A DNA stretch of 64,000 bases, from assembly GCF_000972845.2 (NCBI RefSeq), contig NC_040028.1, positions 13,762,871 to 13,826,870 of the forward strand, given 5' to 3'. The DNA comes from Larimichthys crocea. Its lineage: Eukaryota > Chordata > Actinopteri > Sciaenidae. Below are positions 12,481-25,625 of the stretch, in pieces. Numbering within the stretch: the first letter of the stretch is position 1; the number at the start of each line of letters is the position of its first letter. The notes beneath the pieces are model-generated. The model worked only from the letters and a program-made list of their open reading frames with translations, did no database searches and had not been told where the DNA came from. The position numbers and the translations under genes are program-made.

Positions 12481-14720
12481 TCAACAGTATCAACTTTTAG
12501 GTAAAGAAACTGTAAAGCTGTAATAAAGCTCATTAATTCCACCCAATTGGTCAACGTGTTGAAGGTTTGTGACCTGCAAGACATTAAAAGCTTTACAATT
12601 AATTATGGGTTTTCATTTCGTTATTAAAATATTATGAAAAAAACTGAATTCATAGACATTAATTTATACATTAATTGACTATTCAACAGATGAATATAAT
12701 TGACACTGATTAGAACGTGATGTTATTACTTAACAGACAAAAGAGGAGGATGAAAAATAAAAAATCTCCCCGTACTGACTGTTACTGCATTGACTTACTG
12801 CAGCACTGGCCTGGTGTTACAGGAATGGTGTGTAATCCCATATTTTTTATAAAGAAGACCACACGGTAATGGTAACTACATGCCACTTTGGCCACTTTGC
12901 GAAAATGTGAAAAGGAATTATCTGAATCGTGGAAATCACACACGGGAGTGTACTGCATTTGTAAAGCCATATTATGGTGCACAACCCAGAATTTGTTATA
13001 AACATAGGAAGTGGATAGTTGACAGCACTGACCTGAGGACATTTAGACGTGATCACACTGGTGCAGGAGGCCAGCTTGTTATCGAGCTCAGTGTATGCTG
13101 AGCGAGAGGGACATCTCTCCCGCTGCTGCAAACACTAATATACACTGCTATAAACTACAGGTGATTCCAGCAGAGTTTTTCCTCACTTTGCCTATTTCAG
13201 GCTGTTGAATGTGAAAATGTTGACCTCTACGCCCCGAGTCAGACAGCTTGCTCCCTCTGTGGCGGCTGAAGACGAAAAAAAGTTGTGAATGTTTCAGCCG
13301 CTGTGTATTAAATTGTGGTGGGCAGTAATGAATAAAATGGAGGCCAGGATCATCAGATGGTTCAGATTTCATCTCAGAGCCTTTTTTATACTGTATGTAT
13401 GTAGCCAAATGTGAAAATCAACACTACCGTTATCATAACAATGGAAAACTAAATGGAAATTTAGAAAAAAACAAAAAAACATGAAGGGAATAATTTGCAA
13501 AAGAAAGACTAGAGTACATTTTACAACTTAAAAATCAATCAGCAAGTATACTTTATACTTCATCTCCACAGCAGTTAAACTATCCAACATTATGTCAAGT
13601 TTTTACAATTTTCTACACTTTGACAAAATCAAAGTGCTGCTTACATGATAATTCATCAGTCCAGTAATATATGATACACATGGTATGATAAATATATGGC
13701 TTATAGTGCTTCTTCACCTGTACAGAAGTAAAATTTAAACTGCAGATGTTTAACGTGTAACGTGAATATTCTTATACTGTAGCGTTACTACTTTTACAAG
13801 AGAAATATCTCAAGACTTCCACTGCTGAAATTAACATTGTATATTCATACAAACACGTATTACCTGGAGTATAAAGATGCATTTATAAAAAATATTTCAT
13901 CTGAGGCATTGGAATGATGTCGTTAGGATGTGATTGCTAACATGTAGGCGGTGGAACGTCAAATATGGACGAACAGCCTTACTGTGTTTTCAAACTGCAG
14001 TTAAAAAAATGTACATGAAAATGTTAGAAATATTTAAATCCTCAGCTTCTGACTTATGGGTATTTCTGTCAAAGTTAAATATTTGTGACAAGATTGTTCT
14101 CTGTAATTACAGCTGACGGTAAATTCTGGATGGCTGCAAGTAAATATTTAGGTTGGTTGGAATTTTTTGCAAACAAAACAGAGAAAATAACGCTGAAGAC
14201 ATTCAACCACTCTAATTATATTCAGGGGTCATAGTTTGACTCGCGAATATATTTTGTCTTTGTTTCCATACAACTCATTATTTTTCAAATCAAGATAAAA
14301 TTGCCTCGAATGCCTGGGGATTAACAAGGTCATATCATAAGTATCTAAGAGTATATGGTGGGATTGATGTTGCAGAAGGATTAGTAAAGTACAAAATGTG
14401 CTGTTTTCAACGTTGTTACAATAAACAAACCACTCTGTTCATGCAAGTGGTCCATTGGGTCTAATGTCCACCTTTTGCAAGCTGTTGTCTGCAATCGAAA
14501 TACACTGCAGTACACCGGGATGGCCTGTGTATATTAACTCTATATGAAGGAGACGGGCTGATAATGAGACATCCTGGCTTTAATCAACCTTATAAAAGTT
14601 TGAAGAGGAGCAGAAATGTGTCTGCCGCACCACTAACAATTTTCAATTAATAAAAACATAATTTTGTCCAGTCCCCGAGGATGAGGGATTTGGTATAACT
14701 TGAGGGCCTTCCGTCACATA
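12481..14720. other. Gene desert, nothing supportable
   Basis: AT-rich and non-repetitive with scattered short A runs. No gene, RNA gene or transposon was recognised. Confidence 0.5.
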
Positions 14721-14766
14721 GTGCGAACAAACCTTTATGCTCTGTAGCTGTGTGAATATGTGTGTG

Positions 14767-15060
14767 AGACACACACACACACACTCAGACAGTCTCTCTC
14801 CATTGTGCTCACACACACAGACACACGCGCGCGAGCACTGCAAGGAATTATACTTGTCTGTATGGTTTGTTAGCACTCAAGAGATAAAACTTTACATGTT
14901 GCTCCCAATTAGCACAGCAGTGACCGTGCACTGTCTCCTGTGCTCAGCTTCCCTTCTGAAGAGGGGCTATTTATGTGAAGACTCATGAGAATGTGAGAAT
15001 TGAGGCGAGAGAGAGGAGATATGGACTGTGTGAGATAGTGTGTGTGTGTGTGAGGAAAGA

Positions 15061-15103
<43 letters not shown>

Positions 15104-15110
15104 AGTGAAA
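14767..15110. repeat. Cluster of (CA)n, (GT)n and (GA)n microsatellites
   Basis: (AC)n occurs at about 14769-14784 and 14810-14825, (TG)n near 15039-15052, and an uninterrupted (GA)n at 15065-15096 followed by GGGAGGGAG. The long serine/leucine frames read on the minus strand here are products of the repeat. Confidence 0.9.
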
Positions 15111-15189
15111 GGAAGAGATAGAGGGAAAAGGGAGAATTGAAATGGCTTAAGCATCCATTTTGAGTGGAGAGACAGGTCCTATTAACATT

Positions 15190-15440
15190 TAACAGCATTT
15201 GTGCAACTTGGTGCCGAGGTTATGATGCAAATGAGGAGGAATTAAAACTGGCCAGAGGTTTGTCATTGATGGATTGCAGTCTGGCAGTGCTCACACTTCC
15301 TAGTGTCCATCAGAAGCGATTACTGTGTAATTAAACCTTATTTCTGGACTCTCTAGTGCATAATTACTTTGTGAATGTAACCATCATCTAAAAGCTACAA
15401 AAATGCTTTACCATTTAGTCTAGCAGTCACTTCCACGGGC
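15190..15440. promoter_or_regulatory. Candidate conserved non-coding element with octamer motif
   Basis: A non-repetitive block just after the (GA)n run. It contains a perfect POU octamer ATGCAAAT at 15225-15232, GGAATTAAAA directly after it, and TAATTA-type sites near 15330 and 15362. A second perfect octamer lies at 15867-15874. Such motif clustering is typical of developmental enhancers in vertebrate deserts. The function and the link to FIGN are inferred. Confidence 0.3.
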
Positions 15441-15612
15441 TTGTGTCAGATATAGCCATCAGACAGTGCAAAAGAACTGTCACTTTTAATAAGAGGAAAA
15501 AAAATTAAATGAAACAGTATGCTTATTACAGAAAAATTTGGCTTTCAAGAGTCTTTTCTGTTATTTGCATAATTTATCCCCCACCCCCACTCCCACCACC
15601 CTCCCCACATAT

Positions 15613-15634
15613 ACACACACACACACACACACAC
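15613..15634. repeat. (AC)n microsatellite
   Basis: Eleven AC units preceded by a C-rich stretch (CCCCCACCCCCACTCCCACC near 15580). Confidence 0.9.
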
Positions 15635-15899
15635 CGCAAGCTTTAGGCAATTTCCCTCACATTTAAATAGATTGCACATTTAAGGCTACTTAAGGAAAAT
15701 TATCACTTTGCATATTTTAATTGTTATGAAGGAAGTGATTTGAGAGAGGTCTGTGGCTCATCCTCTTGAGCCATGCGGTTTGCGAAGCTGTCTGATTCGT
15801 CTGCTCAGCGCTGCAGCTCCACAGATAACCTCCGAGTTCACACACATCCACTCCAGTTTCATCAGAATGCAAATGAAGCGCAGAACAGTGGGACAAGTG

Positions 15900-17600
15900 G
15901 ATCTTTGATATTTACAAAATAGCCACTAATAACTTGAGTGTAATTTGTTTGACTCAACTTTATTTTTTCTCTTATCAGTCCTGATTTTTTTTTTGTTTTT
16001 TTGTCCTGTTTAAAAATTCAGTGCAAAGAAACAAAGGGCATGCTTGCTGCTGGTGTTTCAGAGACGGCAGGCTGCGTACTGTCTGTATCTCTATATGTAC
16101 ATATATCTGTCTATCTAGCTCTCTCTTCTATAACAGACATGCTGCTGGGGCACAAGCCCAAGATAGACACTGTGAGGCGGTAAACAAATGAAAACAAGGC
16201 ATGTGCATGCATGCAGTGAGGTGTTTTGATGTGTATATCCAACAACAACCATCAGTCACACTTAGCAGTGTGAAAGGGACAACCTGCTAAAGGCACAATA
16301 TCGTGGAGAAGCTCGACTGTAGACTGTTTAAAGTGTTACTGGCAGTCGATTGCACTATGTGGTGGCTACATTGTGCTATGGATAGAATAGATTCAGTTGT
16401 GTGTTTGAATTAAGTTACTTACCTGCTTGTACAGTATGAATTTACAGTATGAACATGTAGCTTCCTGCGCGGGTTTAATCACTCAATGAACACGCAAAGC
16501 GAGTGATAATTTGGCATCATTAGTGTTTCTTGACCTAAATTAAACAGAATGCAACACGTTTAAACAGATGCAGGTTACATTTCTTACACCGTGTAGTTTA
16601 ACATATACATCGGAGGAGTAAAATGTTATGATTGTTTTTTATTAAAAATATTAAGGATTGTCTCTTTATAACTTTGAATATGCCTTTTTTTCATTCAGAG
16701 GTGAAATTTCTACAATTACTTTGACTGAATCAGTTCTGTTTTCTAGTATAGATCATTTATCAGGCAATGTTCCTCAGCATAATAGGGATGCTGAACAAGA
16801 CTAGTGAACAAGTCCGTTCTCCTAGGACAGTTCTCCATGGGAGACTGCAATGTTTGAAGTGTTGATGTCCTCGCCTTGACAAGCTTATCAATGCTTGTGG
16901 GGGGAGAGTACTCAGACGCTGACAGACACTGATAATAGGAAATTACCTTTTTTCACACCCTTTAGTTTTTGTGAATTTGTTAATTTTACTCATCGTCGTC
17001 GTGTACAAGTCAAATCTTTATTAAGAAAGGCTCTATGGGAATGAAAACATGTTTTATTTACAATCTTCAGTGCAAAGTATGAATGTTTCCCAAAATGATT
17101 TGGCATAAATGACATAATACATGTACAAAATGTATTTTATAATTTTTTTCTTCCTGTAAAACCAGTGTTTTTCCCACTCAGTGTTTAATCATGAAATTAT
17201 ATATATATATATGATGACTGATGTACTCACAGGATAAAAAAAGAGAATTACCAACTACTGTGTCTTTTCTCATTTATGTTAATTGGACAGAAACTTCCCA
17301 CGCATATAACACCTACTACTTAATGATACCATGAGAGGAAGAGGAATTTTAAACATGGCTGTTCATTTTCTAATAGAAAACAGCCAGTATGGATTTATAA
17401 ATGATTATGGGGTGTATAGGAGGTGTGTGTTTGTGGGAAGAGTAAAAGTAAGCCTCTGTAAACTAATGCAAACTGTGAATTACTTTCACTATATAACACC
17501 AGTGCAGTGAAACAAAGAAATGATGATTTAAGTTGTCATGGACTGAACATCGTCCTCCACAAGAAAAACTGCTTGAAACGGAAATAGCACAGGCTTAAAT
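15900..17600. other. Desert between octamer block and FIGN 3' end
   Basis: AT-rich, with a T run near 15987-16002 and an (AT)n run at 17197-17212. No gene is recognised. Longer FIGN 3' UTR forms could extend into the right-hand end of this interval. Confidence 0.5.
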
Positions 17601-17659
17601 CAATCACACCATTGCAAATTTAATCAAGTAAAGGTACAAAATGCATCCAGTTTTCAGGA

Positions 17660-20600
17660 AAAAAAAGAAAACATCTTTATTCAGTATTTCAGTAACCTTT
17701 ATGTACCTTGAAATGAAAATACATTTAAACTGACTGTACTGTAAGTATGGCGATACATACACACATATAAACATGTATGTGGTGCATTTTTCGTATGTAT
17801 GCTGTATATCATTAGCAAATGTACAATAAGTACAGCTATGTGCAAGTTTATTCTCTGTACATGTATATGAAAAGTAAAAATGCAGATTTTTCATATCTTA
17901 ATGTTACCCCTCGTACTTGCATGTAGAATCGCAAGTGCACATACATACACATTAACATGCGCACTACAACAATTAACAAAGGATTAAAGCAATTTGTTAC
18001 TGTACTTTTTAGGAATTTGCATTGGTGACTTTGTAGAAGACCCGCAACAATTCAAAGGAAACATGGTACTGTTAATAAACCGTACGTCAGTATGTGCAGG
18101 TTAACTTCATCTTCGCCCTCAAGGTGCCTTCATTTTTTTTTTTCTGTGACTTGTACTTGACAGTGTAAAGACAGTCTTTAAGAGGTAGACTGCTCAGATT
18201 CAAGGGCAAGCTTTTTATTTTTTTATTTTTTTGTTCTTTTTTTTATTATTATTTTTTTTTACTTTTTATCCACAAATGCATGACATTCAAAATGACAGGA
18301 CATAAGTACTACATGTACAATATGTAGCAATGAGGTAGAAATGGTTATAAAAGAAGAAGCCAGATTATAAAACTACAGAAGGATGGAATCAAAAATCTTA
18401 AGCAGTACAGAAATACTGAAAGATTAAAAAAAAAAAAAAAAGCGATTCAAGTGACTGAGTTGGCATCACTGTGAGACTCGATGTGCTTATCATAGTTTCT
18501 GCTCAAGTGTTGTTTGTGACTCTTGGCGCTTCCATCACTTCTTCATCAACAATGAATGATTATTTATAATACCATCTACAGTATGTGAAATATACAACCT
18601 ATCTGAACAAACTGTTTTCCTCAGATAAATCTTTTGACTGTCTATTTTGCGAAATTAAACATACGAATGTAACTTCTAATCCGTGTGCCTTTTGTTACAA
18701 TGTGCCCTATTGCACCGTTGGGGAGACAAATAAAATAATAATGAAAGAAAGCAAATATGTGACAAGATCTGTTGTTATCGGAGTGATTACAAGTACTACT
18801 TCACTTGAGTGGAACATTTCCCCTTTTTAGCGTACACCTCTCTGTCAGGTCATGAACAGTCAACCTCTTATACTCATGATATCAGCGCTTGTTAATGGCA
18901 CTTAGGGCTTCTTATCACCTTCTTGTCAAAAATCTTGCGACGAGCAAAATTAGCAATCGTGGACACAGAAACAATTATATTCCAATGTGACAAGACAGAG
19001 TGTGGTGTGTGTCAAAGATAAACAAATTATTCATGTTTCTATTTGAACTCAAGGCAGAGGTGCATGACTGTTCATAAACTCAGACAACATAAAACTACAA
19101 ACGTTTCTCACATGTTCCTTGAACGTTTTTTGACACACTGTGATACAAGTACTTAACAATGCCCAGTGAGAGGGCTGTAAAATTTGCCAATTTCAAATAT
19201 CCACAGCGTGCACTGTTGCATTAAAGACACTGAAATTCAAACTCCTTAAAAAAACAAAAGCTGTTTTACTTTGGCTTCAAGGGAAATTTCAACCAATAAA
19301 CAGGTGTAATAATAAATCACACAATATTCAAGGGGAGTTCTGCGATCGCTTAAGCTCTCTGCTCAAACACCTTTCTAGTTTGTGCAGTAAAAACAACCCT
19401 TTTAAATATATTTCCCATTATTATTATTGGCCCAATTTTCTGTGCATGTTCCTTGTCTTTGAAGCTTTTAAACGGACACTTTTGTGTGAAAACAAATTTG
19501 GCTATTGACCGTCTGGACGTGGTACAGTAAATCTCAAAGAGAAACTAACACTAAGTTAAATCAAACTACTTTTGTACAATTCACCAACAATGAATCCATC
19601 TTTAATGTTTTCTTGTAACTGTATAACTTTGTAGTAATCCGCCATGTGAAAAAAGTGACCCAGTTCATTGAGAAAAGGATTTTTTTAAATCAAAGGACCC
19701 ACATCAATACAATATGAGAAAACAATACCTACCAAGAAACATAAATCCACTTATATTCTACACTGTGGTCTATTCAGTAAGAAAATGGTGACTGGAATGT
19801 CACAAATGAAATGCTTGTGAGTTGATCTGCTTGCTTGAGGTTGTCTTAACATTTCACCAATTACTCTAACTTGTGTGCATTTAATGAAAATGGATGTCAG
19901 CCGTCTTATGACGGGATCACGTATCTATAAATATATAACACAGATATGAAACTACAACAAGATATTAACGTTGGCAAGCTTGCTAGCATTCTCTGCTGCT
20001 ACGTAGTTTCTGTGCTATTGTCTGAATGTTCTGTGTACATCCTCATACAGGTCTGGAAGAGTTAATGATACCAAACCAGGTGGCAGTGATCAATATGCAC
20101 ACTGTCCAATAAAAAAAAAAAAGACCAAATAAAACATGTGCAATAGGCAACAAACATGAAGGGACCTTCTTTGAAAAACAAACACAAGGTCCCTTAGTGC
20201 CTCTGCAGTATTATACGCCTACACCAGTGCTATCTACTTCAGTGGCATTCTTCAATGTGCAAGTGCTTTGCTTTCCTTACTGCTCAGAGGACGTAATACA
20301 TTCAATAACATTGTTACTAGCCAATTCAGCTGTCAGTCCCGCTCTTTCATTGCCAAAAATGTTGCATGGGAAATGCACTGATTAATGGCAAGCAAGTAGT
20401 GATTAATAGCACTGTAAACACAACAGTTTAAGTGTGAAAATGACAACACAGGAGTAAAAAAAAAAAAAAACAGTTTTGTGTACAGACTAGCCTTCATGAC
20501 ATGTTCTTAAAAAGGAATGCCACTCAATTCATGAATGTTACAGCTATGGCCTGAGACAGGCCAAACCAATCCTTCTCCAAACTTTGGGTTAAAATAATGG

Positions 20601-22211
20601 AATTGGTTTCATGCCAGCAAATGTTTATCAAACCTGAATGTGAATATCGTCACATTTAGTTTTTCTATTTGACATCCCACATTCGGGGGCCAAATAAGTA
20701 ATGGCAACAAGATAATACATATCAAATTGTAAAGGTGTGGTGTACCCCAAACATGATATTCAGTGGTATTCCCCTTTAAGTGCATTGTGTGGTGATAAAC
20801 AGGATTCATGGGAGTTATCAAAATGTAAAGCTAATAGATTTTGCACACAACAAAATACTGTTTGGTGTTGCTCTCAAAACGTTTTCCTCATCAAACAGGC
20901 AGAATAGGTTCTGACATTTTGCTGTCTTCATGAATTTGTCTTTCAGAGATAACTAACAAACTGAGGTAGAAAGGAACTTAGGCTATACATAATCCTTAGG
21001 TTTCATTAGTGATAAAACGGCAGCAGGATGGAATGAAATAGCTCGGGGCAGTTGTCTTCCTCAACCCCAAGATGTTTGTCTGCAACCTTTCGGATTTCAC
21101 TCAGCTCTGCATCACCACAAGCTAAAGAAAAGAAGGTAAAGAACCCCAAACGAATGTTTTGTCTCGTAAATGAACCAGAATTTCTCTCATACATTCATTG
21201 TAAGAACCCTCTCATGTCTTTTTGAGCTTGTTTGAGGTATTATATAGCCTTACATGGTTTGATGATGGAAATTTCAAATGCAAGCCAAATGCTCTTGTAG
21301 TGCTTCGACACAAGCTTATGAGGTACTATACATATCATTATCACTTTCCTGAGTTTTCATCAAAAGAAATAATGGTAGAATTTTACATTTATGTGAAACG
21401 CTGTAAATTACTACTGTAACAATATTTTAACAGCGATTACATAATTAGTGTATTGTTTGGATTGAAGTCACCTTTTAAAATAATATTTGTTTCTGTAACT
21501 TCATCTATAGTGGAGAGGCTAGTACAGCAACCAAATTCACCTTAAGTTTGCTAAAAAAAAAAAAAATGTTCTGGCAAAAAGAGAGAGAGAGAGAGAGAGA
21601 AAAGTATGTCCTTGTTATTGTAATTAAATGATTTACACATACATCAAACCTGTGCAAGGTAATGAAGCCCAACTGTAATTATGTCAATAAATTTCATTTA
21701 GCTCAAATTAACCACAACTGTTCACACAGAGCACGAAACAGACACAGCTGTAGAACACCGTTCTAATGGAAAAGAGAAAGCAAGTTTTTTGTCTCATTTT
21801 AAAGCTTTTTTCTTTTTTTAATATTTATATATTAGCACATGTCACCAAAGAAGATTGTGAGAAAGAAATAAAAATAAACAGCACCACCTCAGGCACTTGA
21901 TAGCAACTAAATCTCAAGATCAGCAGAATAGTGTGTATATATATTTATATATATATATGTATATACAAAAATGGGGGGGGCATTGTCTCCAGGTCATTTG
22001 AGTTTTAGTGAGCACATAGCGTCAGACACATAAAGCATTTAGTTACTTTATACCAATGGGTGATGTCAACTTCTGTCTAAAGCCTTCAGTGACCATCCCT
22101 TTGTTGTGTACGTTTATGTCACCACTATTTGTTAGATTTCTTGTTCAGTGAAGGCCAAACACATATCTGTTTTTATCTGGTTTTATAGAAATTGTGTTTG
22201 ATGGGTCTCTC
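17660..22211 (-). other. FIGN: Probable FIGN 3' untranslated region (3' end uncertain)
   Basis: Downstream of the TGA at 22214-22212 the sequence lacks coding frames for more than 4 kb. Candidate minus-strand AATAAA signals include 17852-17847 and 17681-17676, the latter followed by a TTTTCTTTTTTTT tract that could act as a downstream element. Further A/T-rich TTTATT motifs cluster around 18200-18260. A UGUAUAUA Pumilio-type site occurs on the minus strand at 21967-21960, and an (AG)n run at 21580-21600. Several alternative cleavage sites are possible; the extent given is the longest I consider reasonable. Confidence 0.4.
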
Positions 22212-24448
22212 TCATTGACTACAACCAAACATTTTATTCCACTCAGTGTACATGTCAAGTTCTTTTTGTGATATGCTGGGCTGAAATTTACAAAACACAT
22301 TGTCAAAGTCTTGGTAGGACACCGGTCTCATCTGAGTGGGATGGATGGCCGACAAGTCAGTACCAGGAATGCCATGGAGAGGACCTACCACAGCTTCTTG
22401 ACACAGCTGGGCCACGTCCAGTCCTGAAAAGCCCTCTGTCCTCTGAACCAGTAGTGACATCTCTTTGTCACTAAGACAGTAGTTGTGCTGTGAGAGCAGT
22501 TGGCTGATTATCTGGTGTCGTGCCGTCCCATCAGGCAAGGGGATGAGCAGTCGCTTGGTAAAGTACCTCCGTAGGGACTCAGGGATCTCTTCAGGCTTAT
22601 TGGTGGAGCAGACCACAAGGACATGGTCCTCAGCAGAGGTGAGAATACTGTCAAGCTGCATGAGGAGCTCAGCCTTGAGGCGATTCACTGGGCTCTCGTC
22701 ACTGAGCTGGGCTGAAAGCAGCAGGTCCACCTCTCTGATGAACAACACAGCTGGCTGGCGACACCGGGCCACCAGGAAAGAAGCCTGGATGATCTTGTCC
22801 CCTTCCCCTAGCCACTTGGTCACCAGAGCCGAGCTGCTGAGTCGCAAGAAGGCAGCCCCCAATTGGCTGGCCATGCAATGGGCCAGCAGCGTTCTACCAG
22901 TTCCCTGAGGTCCAAATAAAAGGAGGCTCCGAGGTAATGTGGCAAGTCCACTAAACATATCTGGCCTTAAAATGGGCCATAGTATCTCCTCTTTGATGGC
23001 TGCTTTGGCCATATCCAGACCCGCGATGTCGCTCCAGTCCACTGGAGGGCCCTGCTGAAGGATTTCTGTGGTCACCATCTCCACCAGGTTGGAGTCAGTG
23101 TTCTTCAGTTGTTCCTCTGCAGCATGGATGGACGAGGTAGCCGTACCAATGTCAGGCCCTGTTAGGGAGTGAGAGAGGTGCTGTCTGTGCTCTTCAGTTT
23201 GCTCGCTCATGATGGGGGAACCAAACTTGTTGTAGGGCTCACCAGTTCTGAGATCACCCACAGAGCTTTTGGTTGATCCATAAGATGGAGGAGTTAGTGC
23301 TCTGCCAGAGTGTATCATAAATTTTCTTTGTTGATCAGACGACATTGGCTGTTTGGTTGGCTTAAACGCTAAAGACGATGCCTCTGCATTCCTATCAAAG
23401 GCATTGCCCCTGTTTGAGTCTGAGATACCACTGTCTCCTATTCTGTACATTGGGCTCTGTGAAGAGCGCTGTTGGTTGTAGTTGAAATTACCAAAGCTAG
23501 AGTCCATATCTCCATGTCCACTCATGTAGAAAGCTTTTCGTTTTAATGAGTTGGATGTGCTGCCATTCAAAGGTGTTGGTGCAATTGGTGTATGATTATG
23601 GGACTGGTAGGTGTAGCCAGGCAGTGTGGAAGGAGGGATTGGAGTAGGAGCTGCAATACCGGACGGCAGATAAGCAGAAGGAGGGGGCGCTCCCCCAGGG
23701 CTATAACTAGGGCCAACAGCAGTCTGAGAAGGATACCCTGTTGGAGGATAATTGTAGTTGGGAAGGTTTGGAGACCCAGCATTGTAGCTCGGCACTAAGG
23801 TAGGGGGAGGAGGTGGGGGTGGTGGTTGTAAGAGCCCAGCACTGTGCAAAGGAGAGGGATGTGGGGAGGGGAGGGCCGGGGTACTCTGGCCGCTGTAGCT
23901 AGAATGCAGGTAGGAGCCGTTGTAGCTGGCAGTATATTCCTGAGAGGGGAGGCCGGAGTGGAGAGTAGTGGCTGTGTGGCTCCCACAGTTACTGCTGGAA
24001 TAGCTAGGCTCAGACAAGCTGCTGGCCACCCCTGGGGAGCTGCCTATGCTAGCCGACACATCTGTAGGGGGTAGGGCAGCTGTCATTCCAGCTTTGCTCA
24101 CAGATATAACATCTGGAGCACAGTTCATTGGGTAAATCCCCTCCTGCCAGGACTCATTCTCCGACTTTCGTCCATTCATGAGTCCACCGGTGCTATCGGA
24201 GTAGGAACACAGCAGGGCTCTTTCATTTGGGCCCTCTAGGATCCCAGAGTATTTCTCTGCATATTTCTTCAGCAGATTGGATGCAGTCAGTGCAGAGATG
24301 TCATCATTTGCCCACGCATACTGGTACGTTCGCTGTAAGTGCCCCCGGTAGGCCTCTACTTTGTGTGCTGGCGAGCGGGTAGTGGATGAGATGTCAAAGT
24401 GTTGCTCTGCCCATTGTGTATGCTCTGGGGTCCACTGCATCTTTAGAC
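22212..24448 (-). CDS. FIGN: Fidgetin, terminal coding exon (AAA ATPase, microtubule severing/depolymerising)
   Basis: This exon encodes residues 10-753 of fidgetin. Fidgetin is an AAA-family ATPase that acts on microtubules at centrosomes and minus ends, and in mouse it is needed for inner-ear and eye development. The open frame from the internal Met (24440) is 742 residues; two codons and part of a third lie upstream, after a CTAG acceptor at 24452-24449. Counting from that Met, there is a conserved N-terminal block (MQWTPEH, then [18 protein letters not shown] near 34-51). A long Ser/Pro/Tyr-rich linker follows (about 75-440) with eight prolines at 206-213. The AAA module spans about 465-742: Walker A-like GPQGTGRT at 510-517, pore loop KWLGEGDK at 542-549, Walker B-like LFIREVD at 566-572, sensor-1 region CSTNKPEE at 611-618, LRRYF at 623-627, and a C-terminal helix ending in NKMFGCSQ. 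I recognise it from close similarity to mammalian FIGN (759 aa in human, from memory). Oddities are Arg in place of the Walker A Lys (R516) and Arg in place of the Walker B Asp (R569). A fish-specific paralogue of FIGN is the main alternative. Confidence 0.96.
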
Positions 24449-25439
24449 CTAGATTTTTCGTATAAGGAAGAAATATGTCAAAGTAAGCATTAAATCATGT
24501 TTAATAATCATTTTAAAAAAACATTCATTACATTTCTATAATAATCAAATAGTGAATTCATAATTCAATCAGTGTGAAAGAGTCCATAATGCATGAATTG
24601 CTTTTTGTTTTTTCTAATTTCTTGGGTGGACAAAAGGTGGCAAATTAAGAAAAAAAGCACAACCTGCACCCTAATAACTAAAACAGAAAACACTACCTGA
24701 ACACACATCATGTCCAGTGTGAGGATGTTTAGTATGCCGGGATGACCCAACACCTGGTTAGCGTGGTATAATCCACCCAACACAGAGCAGAATGACACAG
24801 ACATTGCGGGTCAGTCTATAATCCAACTCTCATCTGAGGCATTCTGAGACAGTTTCAAATCTGCTTGGAGGAGAGTAGCAAAGCAATCTTCCTTGGCAGC
24901 GCTCTGTTGCTTTCATCACACAAACCCCTCAGCCCAGCATGAATTACATCCACATCCAGTCTGCCTACTGCTTCCTAGTCCACAGAGTGAGGGAGGGGGG
25001 AGAAAAAAAAACATGCTTCACTTGTCTTTTTCTCTGCAGCCTCTCTCAGCCTCTCTGTATGGCCCTAAGGGTTTGAATGACATAAATAATCAAGTTAAAT
25101 CCTAAAGTCAATCTGCAAATAAAAGTTTTCACACATGCTGTCATCTTTTCCTCTGCTTGGGATTATCAGAGGATGTACTATACCCCCAAAGAATATAGAC
25201 TATTAGAGAGGTTACAGCTCAAAACAATCTGAGATAGTGTGCAGATCAACACTAATCTGAGCAAAAGCTACAAGAAGATATGAGAGGAGATGCATTTACC
25301 CAAACGTCCCCTGCCTTACATTACAATGACGCTACATTATATATATATATTTCAGTAGATTAAGTCCATATCAGAGGATTTAGGCAACAAACAGCCACTG
25401 TCCAGAGGCAGATTACAAACACAGTGTTTGTCTGCAGAT

Positions 25440-25625
25440 TCCCTCCTGACTCCCTCCCAGCTATTTGCCCACCCGCCACACTAGACACCATGAGCTAATT
25501 AGCAGGATGATGCTGCACTAATTGTGTTAATTTACAAGGTTTTAGTCAAAGAGATCCACGCTATGGCTCACATGGTTGTCAACCATCCAAGCTAATGATT
25601 AAGAAAAAGTGCCTGAGGCCAAAAA
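25440..25625. promoter_or_regulatory. Intronic candidate conserved element
   Basis: A non-repetitive block with GAGCTAATTAGC at 25492-25503, CACTAATTGTGTTAAT near 25518 and GCTAATGATTAAG near 25590, which are homeodomain-type sites. It sits about 1 kb inside the large intron from exon 3. Conservation is a guess from sequence character. Confidence 0.25.

Noticed and set aside
22483..22908. 141-codon plus-strand frame over the FIGN ATPase region, and other plus-strand frames at 22268-24074
   Set aside because: They are antisense shadows of the fidgetin coding exon and have no motif of their own.
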